Source: Candidatus Zhuqueibacterota bacterium (GTDB lineage: Bacteria; Zhuqueibacterota; Zhuqueibacteria; Thermofontimicrobiales; Thermofontimicrobiaceae). From it: a stretch of DNA of 39,589 bases. The DNA is taken from the NCBI GenBank assembly GCA_016783825.1, contig JADHVV010000015.1:1-39589 (forward strand), in the 5' to 3' direction. The notes under the pieces are model-generated. The model did not search any database. It was not told the origin of the DNA and saw nothing but the letters and a program-made list of their open reading frames with translations. The position numbers and the translations under genes are program-made. Of the stretch, positions 18,674 to 28,060 are shown one piece after another; position 1 is the stretch's first letter, and each line of letters opens with the position of its first letter.

Positions 18674-19192
18674 ATGAAAACACAAAACTACATTATTTAT
18701 TTAATTTTACTACTCCTATTTAGCTTCGGGATGAAATGCGGATACTACTCATTTTCCGGATCAACTTTACCAGCACATATTCGAACCGTAGCTGTACCCA
18801 TGTTTGAAAATAAAACCAGCGAATTTGGTGTGCGTGAAGATATGACAGATGCGATCATCATAAAATTTACTCAAGATAATACACTCAAAGTTGCCGATCG
18901 CAGGTCAGCGGACAGTATTGTATTGGGCAGCATTGTTAATATTCGCGAACAAGCCGGCGCCTATACTGCCAATGAACGGGTAAAGGAAATACGAGTTTAT
19001 GTTTCTGTGCAGGCAAAATTTGAGGACATAAAAAAGCGTAAAGTCATCTGGGATGAATCAATCACACAATGGGGCACATACGATCCCACTCTACCGGCAG
19101 GAGATGAAGGCTCAACCAGGCAGGATGGCATTAATGAAGCAATAGAAAAAATCGTTGATGATATTTTCAACAAAACTGTGTCCGGCTGGTAG
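18674..19192 (+). CDS. lptE: LptE-like LPS assembly lipoprotein
   Basis: GYYSFSGSTLPAHIRTVAVPMFENKTSEFGVREDMTDAIIIKFTQDNTLKVADRRSADSIVLGSI; C-terminal AIEKIVDDIFNKTVSGW. Confidence 0.85.
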   Translation: MKTQNYIIYLILLLLFSFGMKCGYYSFSGSTLPAHIRTVAVPMFENKTSEFGVREDMTDAIIIKFTQDNTLKVADRRSADSIVLGSIVNIREQAGAYTANERVKEIRVYVSVQAKFEDIKKRKVIWDESITQWGTYDPTLPAGDEGSTRQDGINEAIEKIVDDIFNKTVSGW

Positions 19193-19403
19193 CATTCGAA
19201 TTTAATGCAATAATTTATTAAAAAGTCATTGATTTTATCGGTAAATTGTACTATTTTAAAGAAGCACCATTATCCAATATATTATTCTACCCCGCATTAT
19301 TTATCATATTTTTAAAGGTAGCGGGATAACCTGAATTATTCAAAAATTTAGGAAAAAATATCAATTATTAAGGCTACTTTGAGCAGTTATAGGAGTTAAT
19401 AAA

Positions 19404-20981
19404 ATGCAAAAATCAACAAAGGAAGAAATTAAATATTTAGAGCGCATTTTATCAGAAAATTCAAATTCCATCCTTTTTGCGCGACTGGCTGAAACATATC
19501 TTCAGGCAGACAGAGTAGATGATGCAATTGAATTATGCGAATTTGGTGTAAAAAAACACCCGGCTTATGTTACCGGACATTTTATTCTTGGCAAATGTTA
19601 CCTGAAGAAAAAATTATTAGATCAAGCAGAAAAAGAACTTAAGTGCGCGATCACGTTCGATCCAAAATATATTGCAGCGCATCGTGAATATGGTGAGTTA
19701 ATGGCTCAAATAGGGTGGCACACCACTTGCGAACTGACGTTTCAGGAAATCATGAAAATCGATCCGCTAAATGAAAAAGCAAAGTCCAGAATGTCAGAAA
19801 TTAAAAAATTATTTATCCATCAACCGGAAAATAAAATTGATGAGCCGGGAGAAACACAGTTCTCAATAAAGGAGATGGACAATTCTTTCGCAGCTAACAT
19901 AGAACGAATTGAGGAAGAAAAAAAAGAACCTGAAATTGGAATTGAAAAATTTGATTTGAGTAATAATATTCAGGAAGAAAAAGCCGGGGCTGAAATAATT
20001 GATAAATTTAATATGGGTGAAGCTATTCAGAAAGAAAAAGCTGAGGATGAAATAGTTGAAAAATTTAAGTTGGGTGATACTATTGAAAAAGAAAAAGCTG
20101 ATGCAGAAATAGTTGATGAATTTAAGTTGGGTGATAGTATTCAAGAAGAAAAAACAGAAGCTGAAATACCGGAAAATCCTGACGAAGATGACGCCAGCAT
20201 GGATTTGTTAGAAGATATTTTTCGTGATACTTCCATTCCGGAACTGGAATCCGATGAACTAACTTCTGATGAAGGAACATTTGAAGCTGATATTGAATCG
20301 AAATTTGGGGGTCAAGCCGAGGAAGAAACACCTTTCGCTGAAACTCCAGACAAGCCATCGCCGTTTGATCAACCGGCTTATGTGGCGCCCGAAGAATTAC
20401 ATCAGCCGCAAGAAATTGAGGAAGAGTCTTCTGAAGAAAAACTGACACCTTTGCAGGAACAAATAAAACCATTAGAAGATGAGCCATTATCACCGGAAGA
20501 TTTATCCGAACAACCGCTATGGGAAAGCGAATTGGAACAAAAGCCTGAAACCGAAACAGAAATACCGGCAGTAGAAAAACCATCTTTTGAAAAACAGGAT
20601 GAGTTGGTTTCTGATTTGAAAAATATACAGCAAGGCGAAGATAGTGTAACAGATGTTTTCGGTTCGGCGCCAGGTTTTCTGCCGGAAGAAGAACCGGCTG
20701 ACAAACCTCTCGAAGCTCCAAAGTTAGAATCTGATTCAGCAGGTACGCCGCCTCAAGGATTTATTGAGCCGCCACAAATTGATGATATCGTGGAATCCTT
20801 GGATAAGAAAAAAGAAAAAATTGTTACTCCCACACTTGGTGAAATTTATACTGCGCAGCATCAATATTCAAAGGCTATTAATGTCTATGAAATGTTATTA
20901 AAAAAAGAACCTGACAATGAAATTTACAAACAGAAAATTGAATACTTAAATAAAAAGTTGGAAGAATCTGAGGAAGATTAA
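19404..20981 (+). CDS. TPR protein with acidic low-complexity central region
   Basis: TPRs at both ends (SNSILFARLAETYLQADRVDDAIELCEFGVKKHP; PTLGEIYTAQHQYSKAINVYEMLLKKEPDN), long Glu/Pro-rich middle. Confidence 0.85.
   Translation: MQKSTKEEIKYLERILSENSNSILFARLAETYLQADRVDDAIELCEFGVKKHPAYVTGHFILGKCYLKKKLLDQAEKELKCAITFDPKYIAAHREYGELMAQIGWHTTCELTFQEIMKIDPLNEKAKSRMSEIKKLFIHQPENKIDEPGETQFSIKEMDNSFAANIERIEEEKKEPEIGIEKFDLSNNIQEEKAGAEIIDKFNMGEAIQKEKAEDEIVEKFKLGDTIEKEKADAEIVDEFKLGDSIQEEKTEAEIPENPDEDDASMDLLEDIFRDTSIPELESDELTSDEGTFEADIESKFGGQAEEETPFAETPDKPSPFDQPAYVAPEELHQPQEIEEESSEEKLTPLQEQIKPLEDEPLSPEDLSEQPLWESELEQKPETETEIPAVEKPSFEKQDELVSDLKNIQQGEDSVTDVFGSAPGFLPEEEPADKPLEAPKLESDSAGTPPQGFIEPPQIDDIVESLDKKKEKIVTPTLGEIYTAQHQYSKAINVYEMLLKKEPDNEIYKQKIEYLNKKLEESEED
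19932..20162 (+). repeat. Four ~57-bp (19-20 aa) in-frame tandem repeats
   Basis: EIGIEKFDLSNNIQEEKAGA / EIIDKFNMGEAIQKEKAED / EIVEKFKLGDTIEKEKADA / EIVDEFKLGDSIQEEKTEA. Confidence 0.85.
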
Positions 20982-21007
20982 ATGGTAATACTGAAAATAT
21001 TGTTTTC

Positions 21008-21349
21008 TTATTGAAACGAAGCGAAATTTTGTCTACGCGATAAAACTGGAATTAAAACTACTTGACCAACTTGAAGTTTTCGTTCATCTTCAATTTGGTT
21101 TACTTTTTTTATAACACGCCAATCAACATCATAATGTTCTTCTAAATCGATCAAAGTTTCGCCTCCTTTCAGAGTGTGTGAAATACTTTTTTTGTTTTTT
21201 TGATATTGAGACGGATCATTTATTTCTGACTTTTCCTTAATCTTATCATAAAGTTTATCTATATACATTTCCGCCTTATTTGCAACCATGTGAAAACCAA
21301 TAAAGGCGAAAATTAATATACAAAATATTGCAAGGTCTGTTAATTTCAT
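21008..21349 (-). CDS. Membrane-anchored LysM domain protein
   Basis: N-terminal TM plus SHTLKGGETLIDLEEHYDVDWRVIKKVNQIEDERKLQVGQVVLIP. ATG at 21347-21349 has AGGAGG upstream. Confidence 0.82.
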   Translation of the reverse strand: MKLTDLAIFCILIFAFIGFHMVANKAEMYIDKLYDKIKEKSEINDPSQYQKNKKSISHTLKGGETLIDLEEHYDVDWRVIKKVNQIEDERKLQVGQVVLIPVLSRRQNFASFQ

Positions 21350-21436
21350 CTGATTCACCTCCTTACTTAAAATATATAATTTTATAACCTGAAACTTCTA
21401 ATTTATTAAACAAAGTAATATACAAATAAGTTTCGC

Positions 21437-21486
21437 CTTTAAACAATTTGTAAAGACGTATATAGCTTTAAACATATTGTACAAAC
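21437..21486 (+). promoter_or_regulatory. Two direct repeats upstream of the XRE regulator, candidate operator
   Basis: CTTTAAACAATTTGTAAAGAC (21437-21457) and CTTTAAACATATTGTACAAAC (21466-21486), 29-bp spacing. Confidence 0.45.
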
Positions 21487-21527
21487 ATTGACAAGGTTTT
21501 GTTTTAACACAAAAGGGCTTAACAATT

Positions 21528-22499
21528 ATGTCTAAATTAATCACAAAATTTAGAAATTTACTGATTGAAAAAAGTAACCAAAACCTCTCTGAACTAGCCA
21601 GTCATATTGGCATTAGCCGTGTTACTCTTTATAGCCTGATGTACGATAATTGGAAACAAATTCAGCGTGAAACGATTGAAAAAGTCTGTGATTATTTTAA
21701 TTGTGAAATTAATGATCTTTTTGCCATCGAAGAAAATCCTTTCTGGCTACCATTTTTACAAAAGGGCGATTTTTGTTTTATCTACGGCGGAACGAAGGTC
21801 AATGAAAATAAGGATGTTGTTGGATTTTGGGATATTAAAGTTATGAGTGAAGTGACAACCCATCTAAATAAATTATGCGGGAAGGATCCAGTCAATTTCA
21901 GCTTCATTTCAACGTTAGATTTTGGTGACAGCATGGAAAAAGTGATAGATTTTATCAAGATGAATAATACAATCATAATCGGTTCTCCAAAGAATAATGT
22001 ATTAACTGAATATGTCTTGGCAAAATTGTATAAAGCAGAACCGTTCAACCCTGAAAAGAAAAATCGCGACAAAATACCAATGCGATTTGTTAGACCAAAG
22101 AATTGGGGAATTAGTACAGAAAAAAGCACAGTTTCTAATTTTGGTGATCAAAAAAATATGCGAGGTGTTTTTTCGCATAAATCAAACAAAATAATTGCTT
22201 ACGGCGACTGGTTCGATAATTTTTACAACAGGCAAGTCGAACTGGGTAAAGATTGTGCAATTTTAGTTGTCGTTAATAAACCATTTGAAACAGCTGCCAA
22301 TGTTAAATTGATTATTTTAGCTGGATTCACAGGCCTGAGCAGTTATGGTGCTGCTCAATTATTGATAAAACATTCTAATAATTTGGAGCCGGCGACAAGT
22401 AAACCATTGGTAAAAGCAATTCAGTTGCAATATAAAAAATTAACATTAGACAAAGATGATCGGGAAATCACCAAAATAAGTTTCGTCCAGGAGAAGTAG
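21528..22499 (+). CDS. XRE-family HTH protein with a large C-terminal domain of unknown function
   Basis: N-term LSELASHIGISRVTLYSLMYDNWKQIQRETIEKVCDYFNCEINDLF; C-term has TIIIGSPKNNVLTEYVLAKLY and IILAGFTGLSSYGAAQLL. Confidence 0.8.
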   Translation: MSKLITKFRNLLIEKSNQNLSELASHIGISRVTLYSLMYDNWKQIQRETIEKVCDYFNCEINDLFAIEENPFWLPFLQKGDFCFIYGGTKVNENKDVVGFWDIKVMSEVTTHLNKLCGKDPVNFSFISTLDFGDSMEKVIDFIKMNNTIIIGSPKNNVLTEYVLAKLYKAEPFNPEKKNRDKIPMRFVRPKNWGISTEKSTVSNFGDQKNMRGVFSHKSNKIIAYGDWFDNFYNRQVELGKDCAILVVVNKPFETAANVKLIILAGFTGLSSYGAAQLLIKHSNNLEPATSKPLVKAIQLQYKKLTLDKDDREITKISFVQEK

Positions 22500-22548
22500 T
22501 TGTAGCTCTTAAAAATCAAATTATTAATAAGCCGGAGATCATATTCTA

Positions 22549-23442
22549 TTGATAAATATTTCAACTATCATTGTTACCTTTAATCATGAAAATGAAATTA
22601 TCAGTTGCCTGAATACATTACTGAATGCTTTAGCTTCACTCCGCGCTCAAATTATTGTTATCGACAATCATTCGCAAGATCAAACTTTATCAAACGTACA
22701 TTCGGTGTTTAAAAAATATGACGATAGAAATGAATTGCAGGTCATTCGAAACAAAGTAAACCTTGGCTTCACAAAAGCTGTCAACCAGGGATTGGTAAAA
22801 AGCAGCGGCGAATATGTTTTAATCCTGAATCCTGATACAGAACTTCCTCCCGATATATTTCCGGTTTTATTCAATGTGTTTCAAAACAATAAAAAATGCG
22901 GCATTGTTTCACCACAATTCAGAAATTCGGATGGGTCACTACAACCATCGTGCCGACGTTTCCCCAGACACCGTGATATAATTTATACAACTTTCGCACT
23001 GAATAAATTATTCCCCAAAAGCAGAAAATTTAATTACTGGCAAATGGGCGATTTTGACTTTCAAACGCAGCGCAAAGTCCATCAGCCCCAGGGCGCTTTT
23101 TTGCTAATGCATCGAGCAGCACTGGAACAAGTTGGATTTATGGATGAAAAATTCCCCATGTTTTTCAGCGATGTGGATTGGTGCCGCCGGTTTATCAAAA
23201 AAGGTTGGGAAATTATTTTCCTCCCTGACGTTAAAATTATACATCAGCAGGGCAGCTCGATTTTTAAAAGCCGTTTGAAAATGATATGGTCAAGCCACCG
23301 ATCATTTTATTCTTATTTTGTTAAATACTACCCGGCAAAAAAATGGACGTCGATAAATCTTTTGACCGGCTGTCTGTTGATTTTGTTGGCGTTGTTGCGG
23401 TCGCTTTTTTGTTTACTGACAAATAATTCTAAAACCAGTTAA
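22549..23442 (+). CDS. Family 2 glycosyltransferase (rhamnosyltransferase-like)
   Basis: STIIVTFNHENEIISCLNTLL...IIVIDNHSQDQTL...NLGFTKAVNQGL...VLILNPDTELPPD; TTG start preceded by GGAG. Confidence 0.9.
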   Translation: MINISTIIVTFNHENEIISCLNTLLNALASLRAQIIVIDNHSQDQTLSNVHSVFKKYDDRNELQVIRNKVNLGFTKAVNQGLVKSSGEYVLILNPDTELPPDIFPVLFNVFQNNKKCGIVSPQFRNSDGSLQPSCRRFPRHRDIIYTTFALNKLFPKSRKFNYWQMGDFDFQTQRKVHQPQGAFLLMHRAALEQVGFMDEKFPMFFSDVDWCRRFIKKGWEIIFLPDVKIIHQQGSSIFKSRLKMIWSSHRSFYSYFVKYYPAKKWTSINLLTGCLLILLALLRSLFCLLTNNSKTS

Positions 23443-23489
23443 TTTATTAAAGTAGGGAAAGATGGCATCTTGCCTCACATGAACACAAA

Positions 23490-23546
23490 ATGAAATTAAT
23501 GCAAACCACAATTTTTTTATTTGGTATTTTTTTCGTTGACAAGTAA
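23490..23546 (+). pseudogene. Decayed copy of the subtilase 5' end / signal peptide
   Basis: MKLMQTTIFLFGIFFVDK* resembles subtilase MKFKQIHIFLFLFFLL; the upstream ~40 nt also match the subtilase upstream sequence. Confidence 0.5.
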
Positions 23547-23684
23547 TTAGTGTCTGTCCGAAAAAGGCATATTTTTGTCATTCCGGCGATGTTTTGTGCC
23601 GGAATCTCCTGAATGTAAGCACGAGATTCCGGTACTTCGCTTCGCTCCGACCGGAATGACTGTTTTTTTGGACAGACATTAATT
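23545..23684. repeat. Family K inverted-repeat element, copy 1
   Basis: Ends AATTAGTGTCTGTCC / GGACAGACATTAATT; inner GTCATTCCGGCG...GCCGGAATC...GATTCCGG...CCGGAATGAC. Confidence 0.88.
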
Positions 23685-23748
23685 AATAGTGAAGTTTACC
23701 TTTCTTTATATTAGGCAAGATACCATCTTGCCCTACCATGGATACAAA

Positions 23749-26700
23749 ATGAAATTTAAACAAATACATATTTTCCTGTTTTTATTTTTTCTTCTCCCGG
23801 CATATGTATTTTCCGAAAATGTAACGAATGAAATCATCATAAAATTAAAATCGAAAGTTGAATTTTCCTACCAGGAAACGCTAACACTTTCAAAATTATC
23901 TTTTTCTTTAAGCCAATTTAAAAATGTTGAAGTTTTATCATTGCTGAAATCAAAGCAACTTTCTTACAACAGACAAAATTCTCTATTCTTAAAATTTGGA
24001 CTGGAGCGTTATTACAAAATTAAAGTGCCGCAAAATATTAGCCCAGATGTTTTTATTTCCGCACTGAAAAACAACCCGGCAATTGAACATGTTGCTTTTA
24101 ATTCAACTTACAAAATCCACGACCTGCCAAACGATCCGTTATTACCGGATCAATGGCTCATCGATAGAATTCAATTGGAGTCAGCCTGGAATATTACTTT
24201 TGGTGATTCAACAGTTTTGATCGCTATTATTGACACCGGCATTGATTATGAACACGAGGATCTGTCCGCTAATTTATGGATGAATTCCGGCGAGGATTTG
24301 AACAAAAATGGTGTTATTGATTCTTCCGATTTTAATGGTATCGATGATGACAACAACGGGTTTGTTGATGACATCAGGGGCTGGGATTTTACCGATGCAC
24401 CGCATTTTCCCGACGGTGGTGATTACCAAACGCCTGACGAAAATCCCCGCGATGAAAACGGGCACGGAACATCGGTAGCCGGCATCGCTGCTGCCACAAC
24501 GAACAATGGAATTGGCATCGCCGGTATTGCGCCGGGCTGCCGGATTATGAATTTAAGAGCCGGCACCAGCCAGGGACTTTTAGAAGAAGACGATGTGGCA
24601 TCCGCCATTATTTACGCTGTTGACAATGGCGCTCATATCATTAACATGAGTTTCGGGGATGTTGCCACGACACAGTTGCTGCGTGATGTCATTCAATTTG
24701 CTTTTGAAAGCGGTGTTGTTCTAATTGCCTCAGCTGGCAATAGTACGTCACCGGAAATACACTATCCATCGGGATTGCCCCAGGTTATTTCGGTGGCAGC
24801 AACAAATTCTGATGATGAACCGGCAAATTTCTCCAACTACGGCGTTACCATTGATCTGGCTGCCCCTGGAGTGGATCTTCTCACAACCACAAAAAATAAT
24901 TTGTACCGTAATTTTTCAGGCACTTCGGCAGCAGCGCCGGTTGTTGCGGGAACAGCCGGGTTGATGCTTAGCAACAATCCGGCGCTTAACAATCAGGATG
25001 TTAGAAATTTATTAGTTTCCTCGTCGTTAGATTTGGGAGCGGATTTATGGGATCAACAATTTGGTGCAGGACGAATAGAACCAGCCAAAGCGCTTCAAAT
25101 ATCCCATGTTTCGCAAGCAGTTATTTCAAACCCGGTTTTGGACCAGGGATTTTTTTCCGATTCAATTTTTGTAATTGGCAGCGCATCCGGCGTTTATTTG
25201 TCAAGTTATGAACTTTTTTATGGAATGGGTGTTAACCCGGTGGAATGGATATCGATCTTAAAAACTGAAAACCGCCAGGTCATAAACGATACGCTGGGAA
25301 CCTGGCAAATTTTCAGCTTACCTGACACTTCATACATTCTGCGCCTGCAAATAAATAATTCCGATGGCAGCGTCACTGAACACCGAACGCGTATTTTTAT
25401 CGACCGAACTGCTCCCACACTGTTATCGCTTACAAAAATAAAAATGCTCGACGGTTATTCGCACAGCCAATTGATTGAATTCGCGACGGATGATTTGACC
25501 AACGCTTCCATTCACTACCGTTTGCGAAACTCATCCGAGTCTTTCAAAAGAATAGCGCTCGATTATGAAGTTAAAATCCACCGCTATAATTTTACTGAAC
25601 AAGGGGATTGGGAATTCTATTTGAGATTTCAAAATAAATCAGAATTATTTACCATCGATGATAACCATGGACTTTATTATGCAATGAACCTGGCTTTTCC
25701 CAATATTGAAACCAGTCGTTTTATTCAGCTAAATTATGAACTGCCTCCGCTGTATTTGTTGAACAAATTAGCTGATTTTGATCTGGATGGTAATCCTGAA
25801 TTTTTAGGCAATGCGCTCTCCGTTAACCAAGCATTTGGCAAAATGACATTGTTCGAATTCCATGATGAAAATTTTAATCAAACAGAAATCAATTCAACCG
25901 TTTATATCCCGCGCGACATTGGCGATTCTGATAATGATGGACTGCCGGAAATTTTAGCAGGCAGGGGGCAAAGATCGGTAATATTTGAAAGCGAACAGGT
26001 TGGTGAAATTCCCCAGCAAATTGTTTGGGCTGATTCCAATAATTTTTGGGCGAGCCGGTTCGCTGATCTCGATTCGGATGGAATAGGGGAAATTATTGGG
26101 CGAACCGAAAACACATTCTCAATTTACGAAAATAGTGGAAATAATTTTTATTCCTTTACTTTTTCATTGGAAAATTTGACTGATGGATCCAACGGCACCG
26201 GTGTCCCCCACAGTGAAATAGGTGATTTTGATAATGACCGGCAAATGGAAATCCTGCTTGCTGATTATGACGGTGATATTTACATTTATGAGTCAACAGG
26301 AAATGACTCCTATCAATTTACCTGGCACGATAGGCTGCCGCTGATAGACGCAATCAATTTTATTTCCTGTGGTGATTATGATGGTGATGGTGTTTTGGAG
26401 TTTGCTGCCGGCTGCCATTCATCTTCCGACCTTGATCTGGAACATGAGTATGATGGCAGGTACTGGACTTTCCGCATTTACGATACGTCCGGAGATAATG
26501 AATATTCACCAGTATGGGAACAATCGTTTTTTGGATTTGCTGAACCGGCTGACTTTGCCAGTGGCGTGTCTTCCGGTGATGTCAATGGTGATGGCACGGA
26601 TGAATTACTGATAAACGTTTTCCCGGATTTTTATTTAATAGACTACAATTTGACAACAGGGAAGTATGAACCTGTCGGTTATTTTTATCCCAGCCGCAGT

Positions 26701-27951
26701 CAAACAAATTTGATCGCTGACCTGGACAAAGATGGTAAAGCTGAGTTTTTGATCAACACAGGTTCAAGCACAGTTATGCTTCAAGATAAATATTCGTCAT
26801 CTTTCTCCGGCCCGCCTGCGCCGGCAGGATTTCAGGCTTATCCATTGAATGAATTTAAAGCTCACCTTGAGTGGCTGCCTGTGCAGGGGGCAAACCATTA
26901 TCAAATCTACCGAGGGGATACGCCTGACCAATTCGACTTTCTAGGCGCTACGCCCACAACCGGTTTTGTTGACACCTCTGTGCAAACAGGTAGTGTTTAC
27001 TGGTACGCAATCACCACTATCGATTTATCCCTGTCTCCCAGCGAAAGTCGTAAAACAACAACCATTTCAGTAAAACCGGGTTTTCAACCTTTTTGCTCCG
27101 GTGTGGAATTCATCCATCCAAATCAATTACGTGTTCAATTCAGCGAAGCTATGGATAACTCCATTTCCAACATCTCGACTTACCGGTTTTCAGAGGGACT
27201 GGAACAGCCAGGTTCGGCAGTTATCTCTCGTTCCGGTGAAGAAGTATTATTAACATTTAAGGAAAAAACGGTCCCCCCAGGCAGCTACCAGCTTGAAATG
27301 AACAATGTTCGGGATAAAGATCGCACCCCTGTTGACACGACACGTAATACGATTGATTTTGAAGTTCCGCAACAGCTCGAACCTTTTTATCTTGTGAATG
27401 CTGAATTAGGAAGCGAAAACACAATTATTTTAAGTTTCAATTTGCCGGTTGATTCGATCAGCGCCACTTTACAATCGAATTTTTCTTTTGAACCGCCGCA
27501 GGAAATTAAGAACATATTGTTTGATACAAAGAAAAACTACCAGGTTCAAATAGTTCTTAAAACTTATCCCAAAAATGTAACGTCGGTTATCATCTCCGTA
27601 AAGAATATTTTGAGCAACTCCGGATCCCCCATTCAAAAAGGTCAGGGCAGCCAGACAGTATTGATCGTCCCACAGGCAAATCTTTCAAAAGTTTATGCCT
27701 ATCCCAATCCATGCCGGCTGGGTGACGGAGATTCTTACATCACTTTCGCTAACCTGATCGATTATGATTCAATCAAAATTTTAACAATTAACGGGCAACT
27801 CATCCGCTCATTTAAAAAAGAACGCCAAAGCAGCAAGCTTATTTGGGACATGAAAAATGAGAATGGTGAGCCTGTTAGTTCAGGGATTTATATTTTTTCG
27901 GTTTCCAATTGTGATGGTGTTCAGTTGGGAAAGGTGGCGGTTATTAAATAA
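23749..27951 (+). CDS. Secreted S8 subtilisin-like protease with FG-GAP-like, Fn3-like, Ig-like and T9SS/FlgD-type C-terminal regions
   Basis: Catalytic IAIIDTGIDYEHEDL (D), DENGHGTSVAGIAA (H), NFSGTSAAAPVVAG (S); repeated GDxDxDGxxE units; C-term YAYPNPCRLGDG...SGIYIFSVSNCDGVQLGKVAVIK. ATG at 23749 preferred. Confidence 0.93.
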   Translation: MKFKQIHIFLFLFFLLPAYVFSENVTNEIIIKLKSKVEFSYQETLTLSKLSFSLSQFKNVEVLSLLKSKQLSYNRQNSLFLKFGLERYYKIKVPQNISPDVFISALKNNPAIEHVAFNSTYKIHDLPNDPLLPDQWLIDRIQLESAWNITFGDSTVLIAIIDTGIDYEHEDLSANLWMNSGEDLNKNGVIDSSDFNGIDDDNNGFVDDIRGWDFTDAPHFPDGGDYQTPDENPRDENGHGTSVAGIAAATTNNGIGIAGIAPGCRIMNLRAGTSQGLLEEDDVASAIIYAVDNGAHIINMSFGDVATTQLLRDVIQFAFESGVVLIASAGNSTSPEIHYPSGLPQVISVAATNSDDEPANFSNYGVTIDLAAPGVDLLTTTKNNLYRNFSGTSAAAPVVAGTAGLMLSNNPALNNQDVRNLLVSSSLDLGADLWDQQFGAGRIEPAKALQISHVSQAVISNPVLDQGFFSDSIFVIGSASGVYLSSYELFYGMGVNPVEWISILKTENRQVINDTLGTWQIFSLPDTSYILRLQINNSDGSVTEHRTRIFIDRTAPTLLSLTKIKMLDGYSHSQLIEFATDDLTNASIHYRLRNSSESFKRIALDYEVKIHRYNFTEQGDWEFYLRFQNKSELFTIDDNHGLYYAMNLAFPNIETSRFIQLNYELPPLYLLNKLADFDLDGNPEFLGNALSVNQAFGKMTLFEFHDENFNQTEINSTVYIPRDIGDSDNDGLPEILAGRGQRSVIFESEQVGEIPQQIVWADSNNFWASRFADLDSDGIGEIIGRTENTFSIYENSGNNFYSFTFSLENLTDGSNGTGVPHSEIGDFDNDRQMEILLADYDGDIYIYESTGNDSYQFTWHDRLPLIDAINFISCGDYDGDGVLEFAAGCHSSSDLDLEHEYDGRYWTFRIYDTSGDNEYSPVWEQSFFGFAEPADFASGVSSGDVNGDGTDELLINVFPDFYLIDYNLTTGKYEPVGYFYPSRSQTNLIADLDKDGKAEFLINTGSSTVMLQDKYSSSFSGPPAPAGFQAYPLNEFKAHLEWLPVQGANHYQIYRGDTPDQFDFLGATPTTGFVDTSVQTGSVYWYAITTIDLSLSPSESRKTTTISVKPGFQPFCSGVEFIHPNQLRVQFSEAMDNSISNISTYRFSEGLEQPGSAVISRSGEEVLLTFKEKTVPPGSYQLEMNNVRDKDRTPVDTTRNTIDFEVPQQLEPFYLVNAELGSENTIILSFNLPVDSISATLQSNFSFEPPQEIKNILFDTKKNYQVQIVLKTYPKNVTSVIISVKNILSNSGSPIQKGQGSQTVLIVPQANLSKVYAYPNPCRLGDGDSYITFANLIDYDSIKILTINGQLIRSFKKERQSSKLIWDMKNENGEPVSSGIYIFSVSNCDGVQLGKVAVIK

Positions 27952-27975
27952 AGAAATCAGTTCATTACTTTTTTA

Positions 27976-28004
27976 TTGACATTCAGAAGAATATTCAATA
28001 TATT
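27976..28004 (+). promoter_or_regulatory. Consensus sigma70-type promoter upstream of the SPOR lipoprotein
   Basis: TTGACA (27976-27981), 17-nt spacer, TATATT (27999-28004). Confidence 0.75.
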
Positions 28005-28060
28005 CAAATCGACTGAATTTAAACATTTGTCAATAAAATGAATTCAAGGAGTTGATTTAC

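Noticed and set aside
19281-19340. Possible hairpin TACCCCGC...GCGGGATA before the TPR gene
   Set aside because: Only a ~5-bp GC core with a long loop; likely chance.
20122-20721. 199-aa minus-strand ORF opposite the 19404-20981 TPR gene
   Set aside because: Antisense shadow of a repetitive acidic coding region; no independent start signal or domain.
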